The notes beneath the pieces were generated by a model that had not been told where the DNA came from, made no database searches, and saw only the letters and a program-made list of their open reading frames with translations. From Puffinus mauretanicus (Eukaryota > Chordata > Aves > Procellariiformes > Procellariidae): a DNA stretch of 64,000 nt. Each line of letters begins with the position of its first letter. The first letter of the stretch is position 1. The translations under genes and the position numbers were made by a program. The DNA is taken from assembly GCA_023333565.1 (NCBI GenBank), contig JAJKFH010002594.1, forward strand, positions 372,001 through 436,000. Direction: 5' to 3'. Of the stretch, positions 12,316-25,324 are shown piece after piece.

Positions 12316-12657
12316 TTCGTACATAGCTGGCATTAAAACCTTTCTTTTGGATACTGAAGTCGCTTTTAAATGACACGATCATTTCATTTCCAGTAGAGTT
12401 GTAGGATAATCCTTTGGCAGTGATGCCACAAAGGTTCATGGGGCTTTCTCCATTGTCTAGTGTCAGTGAATCATAAATGCAGCCCGGAGCTTCTTCAATG
12501 TCAAAATCGATAAACGTTAGCTGTATGATGAATCCATGAGGTGCTCGGATGATCCACTTGCACGCTTGGCTGTTGGGATAATCACTGGGGAAGCATGGAG
12601 AAGTGAAAACTCCAGAGGGTTCGGTTAGCACGATCCTACAGTCATAGCATCCGTGAG
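12316..12657 (-). CDS. ADGRG6: ADGRG6 exon 3: CUB domain
   Basis: This 342-bp exon follows the acceptor TTTTTATTGCCAG and precedes the donor GTAAGT. It encodes residues 36-148 plus parts of codons 35 and 149. It covers one complete CUB domain, the extracellular N-terminal module of ADGRG6. Visible CUB features are six cysteines (38, 41, 56, 67, 94, 111), the SPC-P-YP-N-Q start (54-65), the [13 protein letters not shown] segment (85-97) and NEM-V-F--D-S near the end. Asp97, Asp134 and Ser136 sit where CUB domains bind calcium; zebrafish work on this receptor, as I recall, names an Asp/Ser pair at this site. N-glycosylation sequons occur at Asn121 (NST) and Asn143 (NAS). Identity to the human CUB domain looks high. 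Start and end phases (2 and 1) agree with the neighbouring exons. Confidence 0.97.
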
Positions 12658-15600
12658 CTGGCAATAAAAACAGAGAAAGGCTGGAGGTCAAGAAGAGAGA
12701 TAACTTAAGAGGAAAGTAATCATCAACACAATAACTAAATGTATTTCTACACAGAAAAACATAAACAGAGATGGGAGGACGAAAGGCAGAAACAGGCCTG
12801 GTTTCTAGTGGGCAAAATGCTGGGGGAATAGCAAGAGAATATTTTATGTAAGAAATCCTACACAACAGACATATAAATTATACTGCTAAATATTCACTTG
12901 TGCGCACAATATATATCTGCTATGTATATGGAGCTGACAGAGGCGAAGCGAAAGCAACGTTTTTGAATTCAGAAAGGCAATGAATTCCTAAACTGCAACT
13001 TCTAAAAAGATGACTGGTATCATTTACATTTTTTGGCTGCTGGTCTGATGCTGACTGGGGGCTATTCCAGCAGCTCTGTGCCACGCTATTGTTTCCAGTG
13101 GAATGTCCCTGGAACGCAGCAGCACAAGAGATGGGCTGAAGAGCGGCAGAAGCAGCAGCCCTGCAGAGCTCTCGGAGGTTACTCATCAGCATTTCCGGCA
13201 AACGCTCTCCACATCACCCAGAAGGGTAGCAGTGAGCTACTGGCTTTTGAATCAACAGCAGATTACTGCACTCTTCCCATGCTGACTCAGCTCCATTGAC
13301 ATATTTGTGGCAGTCAGGCTCTAAGAAATTCTTATCCTATTCCTCATACTCCTGCGCTCACCTGCTATGCTTATCCACGAGAATTTCAGGCTCAGTTAGT
13401 CCCCGGGGTTGTGTTTCTTGTTTGGTTTACATTTGCTCATTTATCATATATTTACTTAGTGTATTATATAATATAATTACCGTGAACTGCCTGCTGCTAA
13501 AATCTGTAACAGTGTGCCAAAGCAGCACTGAACAAACTAGGTGGGAACCGAATATCGCCAATAGATAACCAAAGAAAGTAACCAGTGCATTTATGCTGAA
13601 TTACTTTGCAAACATTTCATTAGGCCACAATCCTGCGTCAAGTACTACGAGTACGAAAAAAAAAGGACAATGTGAACATGCAGTATTAGTTGCCCAAGCT
13701 AAAAGCAACCAAAAAAGTTGTCAAATATAAACAACATATGGAGCAGCTATAAAATAGGAATAAATGCAACAAACTTCTCCAAAGAGCCCTTGATGTTTCT
13801 TTCCACTGCTTGGGTCCTGATATTGTTCAGTCACATTCAAATGGTGTTTGGCCTAGGCAAATGGACCCTAGGTCTGTGAAGCAGCATGGCAAAAAAAGAA
13901 GCAGTTTACACCTGCAGGGAGAATTGCGAGGTGTATAAAAATTTTATAATTTTTATTTGCAAAGCATGAATTCATATGGCCCCAAAGAGGTAAAGAGACT
14001 ATTAATTAACTGGGCCCTCAGAGCCAAATACAGTCTGGTTAAGAAAAGATCAGTGGGATGCTTATTTGTTGAAATGAGAAAAAAAGATTGTCTGACAGAT
14101 TTGCAGGTACCTTTGGGAAGAAGTGGACATTTCTCGACATTGGAAAACTTGTTCTGTGTAGTACAAACAGGAGCCTGTCAGCTCTTAATTTCTCTGCAAA
14201 TCTTTACAGTTGGAGGACTATGCCCACCTGCCCTGAAACCCTGCTGTTCCATTTATTAACCAGGCAGGGAATATTTACTTACTAGTACGGTTACTATAAA
14301 TCCTGCAGTTGTACAAACAGATGACGGCTTCATCCAGTGGATTTTGCACAGATAGGTATCAGTTTTCAGAGAACCACCCCAGATTGAGAGGACGAGGAAC
14401 AGGAAAAGCCTCTACAGGGCAGAGCAGCTGTCAGACGGCTCTGGCTGGAGCTGCCTCCAGCTGGAAGGCTCACTGATTCTCGCTCCTGCCTTCGTTATTG
14501 CTAGGATGAGGGCTACAGGGGCTGAGCATTTGGCAGCACGCCGCACCCACTCTCCTACTCATTCCTGCCAGAGAAATAAATGACACAGAGCTATCTGGGC
14601 AGTTGAGAGCTTTCCCTGTGCCCCCAGATGGACCTGAAGCCAGGGACTAAGCTGTTAAGTGATGTAAATACATATAGGAACATGGGTCTTAATGTACACT
14701 CATTCAGCCTTGGACCCCTAAAGTAAATCTTCAGGGCGTTACAAAACATTGCTGAACCAGAAAAAATACGCCATTTGTCAGTAAAAGTATATCTCTCAAA
14801 TTGGTAGAATATTACATTCAACCCGAGACTGGAAAAGTCAAATTTGTCCATCAGAAAGAACACAGACATTCTTAAGAGAAGCCTGCCTTTATTAATTCTA
14901 TTGATCACCATCAGCCAAAACAGGACTCAGCTCTTCTATTTATCTCTCTCTTGAGTATTTATCATTGTTTCTAAGCTGTGTAAAAAAAAAAGTCAGTACA
15001 CATAGCAAAAATACTTTTACCCCTGCTGTCTGTCACTGTAAATACTAAAGCATAAATGTTATTTATGTTATTGGGTTTTTTTACTCATTTAAACTTTTCA
15101 TTAACATATTCTCATTTTATTATACCCATACTGTTTTGTCAATTTTACAGAACTAACGCAAAAAACCAGCCCCTAAATTTAGGTAGGAAAATAAGTGCTC
15201 AAAACTTTACATATACAGAAGAAACAGATTTGGCGAGCAAAGTAGTTTACTTTTTTGAAGTGGGTTGGCTCCATTTTGGCATAGTAGCTATTCTGTCCAT
15301 GACTGCAATTTGAAGGAGAAATATCCTGTTTTCATGCAAATGTCCACAGTAGTAAGTAAAAAGAAAAGAAAACAAACAACAAAACTATATATAAACAGAA
15401 TGGTTTTGAATGGAACTTTTTGCACAGCTTCTCATGAGACAGTTATTTTTCTATAAACACCACCTATTTTACTCATTAAAGAGAAAAATTGGTGTGGCAA
15501 CCTTAGGCTGTCAGCCAAAACTGACAGATATTTTGCAATCCCATTGGCCCAGAGCAGTTCTGAACTGTGGATACTGAATACTTGTTGCAATACACACCAC

Positions 15601-16239
15601 AAACATTTCTACAAGCAATCTGAGATATTTTATTGATTTTAATGGGAACAAATTTAGGTATGATATTCTTGGTCAGGAACCCCACATATGCAGAATCTGC
15701 CTGTCAAGTATTTTTTATCACCCTAGACCACAGGAAATTCACTCTTTAAATATATTTTATCCAATAAAAACCTTCACCTTTTCTCCCCCTCTTTTTCTTC
15801 CCCAAACCAAAATGAACACCCTGCCCATATAGTGAAATTAAGCACTTAATTTCAACATTTCCTAAATTGAAAGTTTCACTGGGCAATTCATTTGTCTCCA
15901 TCATAAGAATACCCTGGAGTATGGTTTTAATTTCATAATCACTTTTTTTTTTCCTGCAGGACTCATACTTCCTATAATAAAAGAATAATTAAGTATTTAG
16001 TATGACTCCTCAACACTATACTAAAAAGGAAAATTATAAATTCCTCTGGAGTATGTTCGAGTTTTCACCAAAGTTATCTAACTGATTCACAAATGTTAAT
16101 TGACTTCAGAAGGGGAATTGACTGTAGAGGAAACGGCTTTTTCCCTCCTATCATGCCCATTTTATACGGATAAAGTTAGGCATGAAGATAATGGGCAAAA
16201 ATGGCAAAAGTTTCCATGGATTTTGGGTTCCTAATCTAA

Positions 16240-16520
16240 GAAAGGAGAGTACTGATTTTCCTTAACTACTTAGTATTTGTACAGGGTTTTATATGTCCAA
16301 AGCACACTATCAATGACTTTAAACTGCAGCTGGGAGAGCAGTCTGCCAATCTGGCCCACTGTAGAAAATCCAAAAATGAGTACTCAGTGGCCAATGGAAA
16401 ATTATGGTCAAAGCAATTTGGCCATCTTTCATAGGAACTTATCGGTAAAGGCAGAGATAGAATCCCGTTCTCAGGGTTGCCAACTTTCCTAACCATGAGA
16501 CCATTCCCTCTCTTCTGAGT
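16240..16520 (+). mobile_element. MIR-like SINE relic
   Basis: A diverged SINE is suggested by GGTTTTATATGTCCAAAGCAC near the start, GGCAGAGATAGAATCC near 16450 and TTTCCTAACCATGAGACC near 16487. These follow the order of the MIR/CORE-SINE body and 3' part (small peak of GCACTTTACA type, then GGCAGAGCCGGGATTCGAACCC type, then TTAACCACTAGACCA type). The match is by eye, and the exact family is uncertain. Confidence 0.45.
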
Positions 16521-17884
16521 CTCCTGCCTACTTCACATATATACCTTTTAATTTCTATGAAGAGGAAAGTACCCTAGACTCATCTTTCCTACACCATGCT
16601 GAATCATCTGAAGACTGTCCTAAAACTAAGGCACTAAGGGAAACGGCATGTGACTCATTAAAAATTGCACCATACAAACAGACATGCGCACACACAAACC
16701 TCATACCCTATGGAACAAAACTAATCGCCCACCTTGTCCCATCTACTGATTTTGTCTCTTTAGAGCCCCAGCACAGAATCCCACCATTTGAACTCATGAA
16801 GACACCTGTGGGCACTGAGATACACAATTTGAAAGTGACTTTCACAAGCCATTTGTGGGCAGCTGAAGGCACAGTCAGACCCAGAGCTACAGTGGTGAAC
16901 TGCAGATTTGGGAAGGAAACATTCTGTATATAACCTCGTCCCATACATTTGTACTTCTCTTTTTTTGATTTCTTGTTACATGACAAATGCATTCCAGCAC
17001 CTCCCTTCAAAATCTGTGCTAATATTCGTATTTTCCTTTAGCTCCTCACACTTCTCTACTTCTCTCCATTGTCATCATTTTCCCCCCAAACCTCATCTTT
17101 TGCCCTATTATACTCTGCACTTCTTTCTCAGGCATAAGTTTTGACTTCTACCTCTCCATCTGCTTTCATTTCTGCACTTACCCAACCTTGGAGAAACGCT
17201 GAACAACAAATTTTGTTTGGCCAAGAATTTTTTTAAAAGAGCAAAAGCAATCCAGCTTGGGACACTGCATATTTCAGCCCTAAAGACTTGAAGTTTGTGA
17301 AGGTTAGGATCAAAAGAAAACAGGGGCTCTGGGGAAAATATGCTTGTGCTTGCAATTTGTACATTATCCAGTTTGTTTTCACACTAAGTTACACCTTGCA
17401 TTGGGTTTTTCTTTTTCCAGCTGTAGCATGCAGCTGGCCTTCTGTACAGCATTTTCCACCTGACAGAAGTGTAAATGACTACATATGCGTAGGCAGCGGC
17501 ACAGGATACCAATGATAGCCGGTGTGGGTTGAATTAACTCTACTGGTATTTTTTAAAAATCCATTAAAAGGCTCCCTCATAAAAGCAAGACAGAATGCTG
17601 CTGGATTACATTTTGGCATGAAAATTAACTCTACTTCTCCCTGTAGAGGACACAACTTTCATATGAAAATATCCTGAAATAAATCTATGTAGCTCTGGGA
17701 TCAAACTTTCAGAAAACAAAACAATTTATGTTAACTCCAGTCTTATTCAAGTGAACAATAAAATCTCCCCTGCCTGACTGAATTAGGCCAATCCTAAACC
17801 ACATCCTTAGCTACAATACCTAGCACTTTAGACATAAAAAAGCAGTACAGAATTAATTATAATTTGCTTTCATGTAGACATCTG

Positions 17885-18030
17885 AGAACCTTTAAGCACT
17901 TTACATACATTTGAAAAGATAGCATTTACAAGGGTGGTCGTTTTGAACTAAGTAAGAGAGAAGCACAGGGAGGTGACATGACGTAGGCACTTGCAAGCAT
18001 GTGGCAAAGCCCAAAATAGAAGTGAAACCT
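17885..18030 (+). mobile_element. MIR-like SINE relic
   Basis: The stretch holds TTTAAGCACTTTACATACAT, then AAGCACAGGGAGGTGACATG, then CATGTGGCAAAGCCC and AAATAGAAGTGAAACC. This is the order of the MIR/CORE-SINE core (GCGCTTTACA, then GAGGCACAGAGAGGTTAAGT, then GTGGCAGAGCC, then GAACCC). The copy is old and carries small indels. Confidence 0.55.
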
Positions 18031-19455
18031 TACAATCGTTTACTGTGACAGCATGAAAAAAGACCTATTTTGATGAACATTAGGCAGGAAAAGTCTTGCT
18101 TTATAATAAGTAATTGATTGTTGGGGCTTTTTTTTCTATTTCAAGGATGCCATAACAGAGATATGGCCAAACATTAGGTTAAACGTATTCATGACTCCAA
18201 ATAGATGGGTGACTGAGGTCAGCAATGGGCACACCTGCAGACAAGCAAGAAGAAGGGCCAAACCACCAAGCTGTGGGTGGGCTGGAATGGCTACAGAACA
18301 AACAAACTCGTGTTATTCGGGGACAATACAAACACTAAACCCAGAACAGCTATCACATGGCGAAGGCTTCAACAGTAGCTTATCTTCACTTTAAAAAATC
18401 ATTTCGGACGTAAAGGGGATCTGTAGATCTACAGAAATATCTATACGCAAAATGTGAACATATTAATTGCAAAGAAGTGTCACATCATTCACTCTGGACA
18501 TAAAGAAATGCTCTGCTTACTCACTTATAAGTTAGTTATAAGGCAAGGCAAATTTTTATGCAAAACATTAAGCATAGCACTCTTCTGGAGCCTCTGCACA
18601 CCAAAACACGTTGTCTGCTCTCTGTGCAACCCACAATTTGATCGAGTTCTGTCTGAGAAAGTGCAAATGAGGAGGTGTGGCAGGTTTATTTTTGCTTCTT
18701 TATTTACTTTCCAAATTGTAGGAGCTGTTTGATCTCCCAAAAAGATCCTTATTTTGCTACAATATGCTGGCCCTGATATACAACACATAATTTAATGTTA
18801 GCATGCATTGTAATCCTCAAATTAAACAGACAATCCTAATTCTAACAATTTAAACATCCGAATTTTAAAAAAGGACAAAAATAAAGAATAAAAACAACAA
18901 AAAAGGATTATCTCTGCAATAAATTGAAAGGTAGTACGACTCATCCTGATGCGTATAAAAGTTTGTCCCTGCACATACGATGTTACAAGGCTGAGGTCTA
19001 CTGGTTGGAAATATGGTTGTGATTGTGTATAAATGTAAATGTCCCCTGATTTGTAACGACAATATGGAACCACTTCTACTTCAGCATTTCTACAGTGCGC
19101 ACCGCCCTAAATTCACAAAAATCTTGAGCAAATCCTAAAATCTCACACATATGATTTGGATTTAAGCATGGACTTAAAATTCAACAGCTGTTTGAAGTCC
19201 TTTCTGGCACAATGATGCCTCCGAGTCCTGTATGTGAAGCTTTACAGTCCCGTCTTCAGCCTTGCAGCCCCCTCAAGGCAGAACGGGAGGGGATGACTCC
19301 GCAACTGCTGCCGTATGGAAACAAGAGGTGAGGCACCGCACGGACCTGAGCAGCGAGGGAGGCGGTGCTATCCTCTCTAGTTCTGACCATTTTCTTTTCT
19401 TTTCAAGGAAAGGAGTAATAACTGGACCAACATATGCAAACACCCATTCAGGGAG

Positions 19456-19483
19456 AGAGATCCACTCTCAGAGATCCACTCTC
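19456..19483. repeat. 14-bp tandem duplication
   Basis: AGAGATCCACTCTC occurs twice in direct succession (19456-19469 and 19470-19483), a perfect two-copy tandem repeat. It is probably a replication-slippage product. Confidence 0.8.
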
Positions 19484-22400
19484 ATATTTTTTTTTTGCAT
19501 ATGAAAAGCTGGTAACCATGTGATTGAATAATTAACACGAACTGTTTTACACCTGGCCTAATGTCCACACAGCAATCCATACTCTTCCTTCCTTTCCTTG
19601 CCAATCCACTGGGCATATTCTAGATTCCCAAGTTGCTGATTGAATTTGGGGGAGCGAGAGGTTGATCTTTTATATCAAACTGTCACAGAAATAGTTCCTT
19701 CCAATCTTTGAATTTCCTTCCCAAATTACTTTCTACCTAACAACCCGGAAAGGCAAGGTTCAATTCTAATTCAGTCATGAACTTTCTAAAAATGCCACCA
19801 CGTCAAAGTCTCTTGTTCCCTGCCCTCCCCACTTAAAAATAGAAGCATTATTCCTCTGGGTAGGGTTCAAACCCGTCCCAGCACCCTTTGTTAGTAGAGT
19901 GTTATCTTAACTTCCAGCTCTGCAAAGGCATCAGTAGCAGGCTTTGACGCCGGACAACTTGTGTGTGGAGAAATATATTTCAGCTCACCTTTGGGGAGTT
20001 TTAAATTTCTCCAAACACTGAACAGTTAAACTGCTGGTCACTAAAATACCTGGTAGTGTAGTTTAGGTCATCAAAAAATGAAACCCAGTACAATTTAAAT
20101 AATTCTCTAAAACATTCCTAAAATACTTATTTATATTAATAGGTGTAGAATACATAGACTCCCCAACAGGATAAACATTACCAGTTTTTATGTGAAACCA
20201 CGTACATACACTCATCAATAATATAACCAGCATAACTAAAAAAATAAAAATCTTACAAGCTTTATATGAGTGAAACTTGACATTATCCTACTTAAAGCTG
20301 CAACACATAATCAAATGCATTTTGCACAGCATGAATATAATAAAGATGTAATTAGGAAGAATCTTTCATCTCTGTGTTATTTTTAGTTTGCAAATGTGAC
20401 TTTTTTTTGTTGATTTGTAAGAAAACACTATTTTAAGCACTATTAAAAACTCAGTCCAGACTCTCATTCTGCATCATTCCCATTGCATCATCTGCATAGT
20501 ACTCCTTGTGCCCAGCAAGAATTTAAAGCCTTCATATTCCTGACTGGAAATAGCACATAACCCTGGCAGAGCCTTTTATAATTCAATGAAAGACAAGATT
20601 GTGCTCTCACAAAATAATTCAACAATTGGGTTTTGGCCACTGAAGCCAGGAGACAAAGAGAGTACTATGCCCTGGCCAGTCATATCAGCTTGCCTCGCAT
20701 CTTCTTTTGCTGATGCATTATGTCCTGCAGCATATGCTTTAAATGGCTGAACCGGTTGGTGCACCTAAGAATGATGAAATGGTAGAAAGAAATCTCCTCA
20801 CAGGCTAATATATAAACATATATGAAAGCGTAACGTTGCCTGTGAAGTCACTTATTATTCCTGCTTCCTATGGCTCTAACCCATATTGCTTATCAGATTA
20901 TTAACAAATTAAATTTTTCATCACATGGAATTAGAACTGGTTATTTTCTCTCTTTTGTAAGACAAGAACAAGGCATTTAATTAATGAATTGTATGTGGCA
21001 AATTGAAAACTGATAAAAGACAATATTTTCTCTTATGTTACAACATCAGCCTGTGGAACTCTGAGCTGAAAAATATCAAAGCAGGGCACATAAAATTCAG
21101 AAAGCCAACAGACATTTTTCCAAGTATCTCATATGACCTCTGAATCCCTCCAGATACGTAATTGATAAGAAGAGACATGACTGTAGGGAACTGTAAACCT
21201 CATGGCTTACGCTTGAAACTAATCTCAACCAACTGATCAGGAACAGTATTAATAGCTCCACCTCGATGGCGGGCATGATCCCAGGCTCCGGGACTCGACT
21301 GCCCGTACGGCCGCAGCACCAGGCTGACCCCGGCACCGCTGGGGCCAGCCCAGTCAGCTCTTCTCCAAACCCTTCCTGGGCACAGCTCAGCAGCCAGCGC
21401 AGGTCAGGGACCATTCCCAACATGCAACCTGAATACAGCTACCCTCGTTTTTATAAGCGTGTGCGTTTGGGACACGGCCTGAGCTGGCCTCTGAGGCAGA
21501 GAAGAGCTCTGGGTACGTCTCATTTACTGGAAGAGAGGTGGCCAGCGCATGTGTGGGAAAGGGAAAGCAGCCATGCGAGGCAGAGCACAAGGCCCTATCT
21601 TGTGTAGCTTACGCAGGAGCCAATACAGCAGTTCTCGCTCGTTTTGGTCGTTCAAACACTACACGTAAATCCGGGAGAAACAGGTGGTAGTACATCCTGT
21701 TTCTAACATGATAATCAAAATTATCTTTCAGGATACACTTGAGGTCAGTAACAGTAATAATGTACCAAAAAAAATCAGGAAGAGCGAAGCTTAATTTTTG
21801 AATCTGAGATTAAGATTAGAAAAGCAGAAGTGAGAATAGCGAATTACTGACTCAGGAAGCATTTACCATGAACGCAGGCAGTAACCAGCTACTACTAAAC
21901 CCAGCAGCAGACTTTTCACTAAACCAAGACAGCAGAAGCTGATCTGCATTTCCTCACGACACAACTGTGTAATGTGGTCCTACACCGAGAGAGATTTTGT
22001 TACTTATTTTCTCATAAATAAATATATATACCACAGCATGATTCTAAATTCTTTTCATAAGGGACACAGATGGACTAGAACTTTACACCGATTTAGGGTG
22101 TACCATTCATATGCAGACTGTTGAGACTTTGGACAGGACATTTCAGGGAACTGACTCTTGACTTCTCAAGACTAGCATCCTAACCAGCCCTCAAATGGAG
22201 TCATCCAAGTATTGACATTATCAGCATTTGTTATATGCCAGATCTCCAAAATGTAATGATAGCCCTGGAAAGATCAGAGCTGATGCTTTTCACTCTCTCA
22301 GAGTGGGATGCTAGGATGATACAGAGACCATTAGAGGTTCAGTGTGTTTCCAGATATCCCATACCGCCCCCAGGTCCCATTTTACACTGGAATTTAGTAG

Positions 22401-25292
22401 GTATTTATTTCTGTTGGGTTACTATTGCCACTAAAAGCTCTGACCCCTCTTGATCGCTCTAGCACAAATATCCTACCTCCTGACAGCAACTGGCTTTATC
22501 ACAGCAGTGACTCCAGCAGGTTTTGATTGATCTGGGAAATTGAGGGAACCAGCTACAATAGAAGAAAATATGTTCAGAGCCAGGGTGGGGGCCCTGCACT
22601 GCCTGTTTCCCCTTAGTTGTTTGGTTTTGTGCCAATGAAAATGGAAGTGGAAACAAACACACGGACTGGGTAAATCTGCCCTGACCCATATGAGTGGAGT
22701 TCACACTGTAGACAAAGTTATGGATTTCCCCCAGAGGGAGGGGGTAATGTGAAAATCCTGTGTTACACCCATTGTAACTTAAGAATATTTTCATTGGCAT
22801 TCCTGTGATAATCTTATAAAAATAACAGAATTGACTTGCTAGTTTTGGCCCGAGTTGGATTTTTTTTGCCACAAAGTAGCAGAAGTTTGGGACAAAGAGT
22901 GGTATTGACAGTTCAGTTTAGATATCCAGGTTAAAAAAGTATTAACTTGTAAGTATATGGACTAGTACAATAAGCACATAAGCTAACATACATGTCAGTA
23001 AAGAGAAGATTATGTTAGGAAAGGGATAGGGTGGGAATAGGTGAGTTTTTTGTGAGGTTGCTGTGTGTAACACAATGGTTTCAAACTGAGATCTACATAT
23101 CACAGTCCATCACAAATCATGCTAAGATTTACAAGAGGAATGGTCATCAAGAACGTCGTCTTTTTGTTCACTCCAGTTCTGGCTGCTGGCTCCTAGCTGT
23201 TTAGTTACTGCACTCTTACAAAGAGGATCACATCCTCAGCTGGAGTAAATCCATGAGTGCAGTTAGCTTCAACACAACTATACCAGGCTGTACAAGCTGA
23301 GGAGCTGCATGGCTAAATAATTTCTTGGGTATCATTCGTGCAAGCAAGTGTCGTGCTTGCCTGGGAGGCTGTTCAAAAAATGAATGGGAAGACGGCTGAC
23401 AATCTTTTAGTGGTGTGGTTTGTAAGAATCTGAGATCCCACCAGACTGCACAGACACTGGTTAAAATAATGTTTATATCTGGGTACAGGTCATGTTCTTA
23501 GTAAAACTCAGTCACACAGATGCATAAAAGAAACACATTTCCTCTACATATACATTGGACACAGACTAAAGAAATTGTTAGGATGAATTTCTGGGTAACA
23601 GAATATTTTGTGCAGTGGAAGTAGGAAATACTGCCTCTTCACTGGGTGCTTTACCCAACAAATCCAACACACACCCAATATCCAAAGCAGTTTCTATTTG
23701 ACCCATGATGCATTCAACATCTTTTACTGCGTATAAGAGAACAGTTCAATTGCAGCGTTTTCTTTCCCAGGCTGCAATGTTGGAATGCCTTTTCCGGCTG
23801 CTACTATCAGTATTAAGAATAAGCATCATTCTTGAATCTTATGAAGGACTCTAGAAAACACAAGGTAGGGGGGTTATTGCACTGCTAGTCACTGATATTC
23901 TTCAAGCTTTGTGTGTTTATAGGCCAAATTTTGGGTCTAGAAGTTTTTTTAGGATTTTTTAGCTATCCCAGAAAATCTGCTATCAATGACGTGGATCTCT
24001 TGCAGCAGAGGCAGAAACTACGGTTTGCTAGTGTTTAACAAGATACAGAAATTATGCACAATTACTTCACTATTATAATGCAATACCAAGGCATTCTAGA
24101 CACACTGGGAAACACCGACTCAAAAGCAATTTCATACAGAGCCTTGAAGTTGTTTTTAGGGTTTTATTACGTGTTCTTCCTACTAGTTTTCAAAGTATCT
24201 ATTTCAATATGATTTGGGCCACTTATATTTTAGTACCTTAATATTTTCCAGGTCCTTTCCGTAAGCTATTAAAAAATAGACACTGTCAGTAATATATCTG
24301 TCTCACCTGATCTGCAAGAAGGAGCCATCGAAGTAAAAATATTTGTGATTTTTTAACATCACAAAATAATAAAGAGTTTTTTTATTACACACAGAAATAT
24401 TCTCTTCTACCCCATTATAGAAAATTAGTCATGCTTTCACCTTCCAAAGACAATAACATATTCAGTGTTAACACTTATTATTCAATCAGTTCTGCCCAGA
24501 GCAAACTGAAAAGATGTCCTGAATAATGATATCAGGTATTTCCTTGTACACTATTAATGGAGGGGTCAGGAGACTGGAAAGGGGTTAGAGCCTCTTTGCT
24601 AATTGAAGCTTTCACCTCTCATACTTCACTTAGGGACTTGCTGGAAACAGTGAAGCTACACAAGTAAAAGTGAGATCAGAAATTACTTCTCAATAGTTTG
24701 CATTGCTAAGAACAGAATAACGCTATGTAGAATATGGCAAACTAAAATCTATTGGGAGGGAAGTGACATTTTTGACATTTAGTTACTTCGACATCTCTAG
24801 TGCTGTTTTTTGCTCTATATTCTCAAACAAGCCATTTATTATAATTTGAATAATTTCCGTGATACAGCATCTAGAACTGCTTTCTTATCATGGTGTTTCT
24901 ATCAGATGTAAAGATGGAAGGGAATGGCATACCTAGTTCAAAACAGTAATTCCTTCACTGCTGTATTACTAATTTCCACCCCTGGTTTGTTGGTGTATTT
25001 CTCCTTTACATAACAGCAGAAAAGAAAACATTATGAATGCAGACAGTGAAGTCTTGTATTAAACAGTCAAGTGTCTCCCTACTGCTTCCATTAAGCTTAC
25101 GATGACCAATCTTTGTGTGACACCTGAACCTTTTATTTTTGCCAGTCTGGGCTATGTGATTTATTTTTCTAACCTCCATCCAGTTCTTCAACAGCTCAAG
25201 CCACTGAACTCCCACTGCAATCAATCAAGAAGTCTCCCTGCACATTCCAGTGCTTTTTCCAACTCTATCAGCTTTTTCTACCAGTTCCCTAG

Positions 25293-25324
25293 AGTCCATT
25301 CATCATTCCATGGATGAATGGACT
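25293..25324. repeat. Perfect 12-bp inverted repeat (hairpin)
   Basis: AGTCCATTCATC (25293-25304) and GATGAATGGACT (25313-25324) are perfectly complementary across an 8-nt spacer. The structure is isolated in AT-rich intron. The stem is too short for a typical pre-miRNA. Confidence 0.8.
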
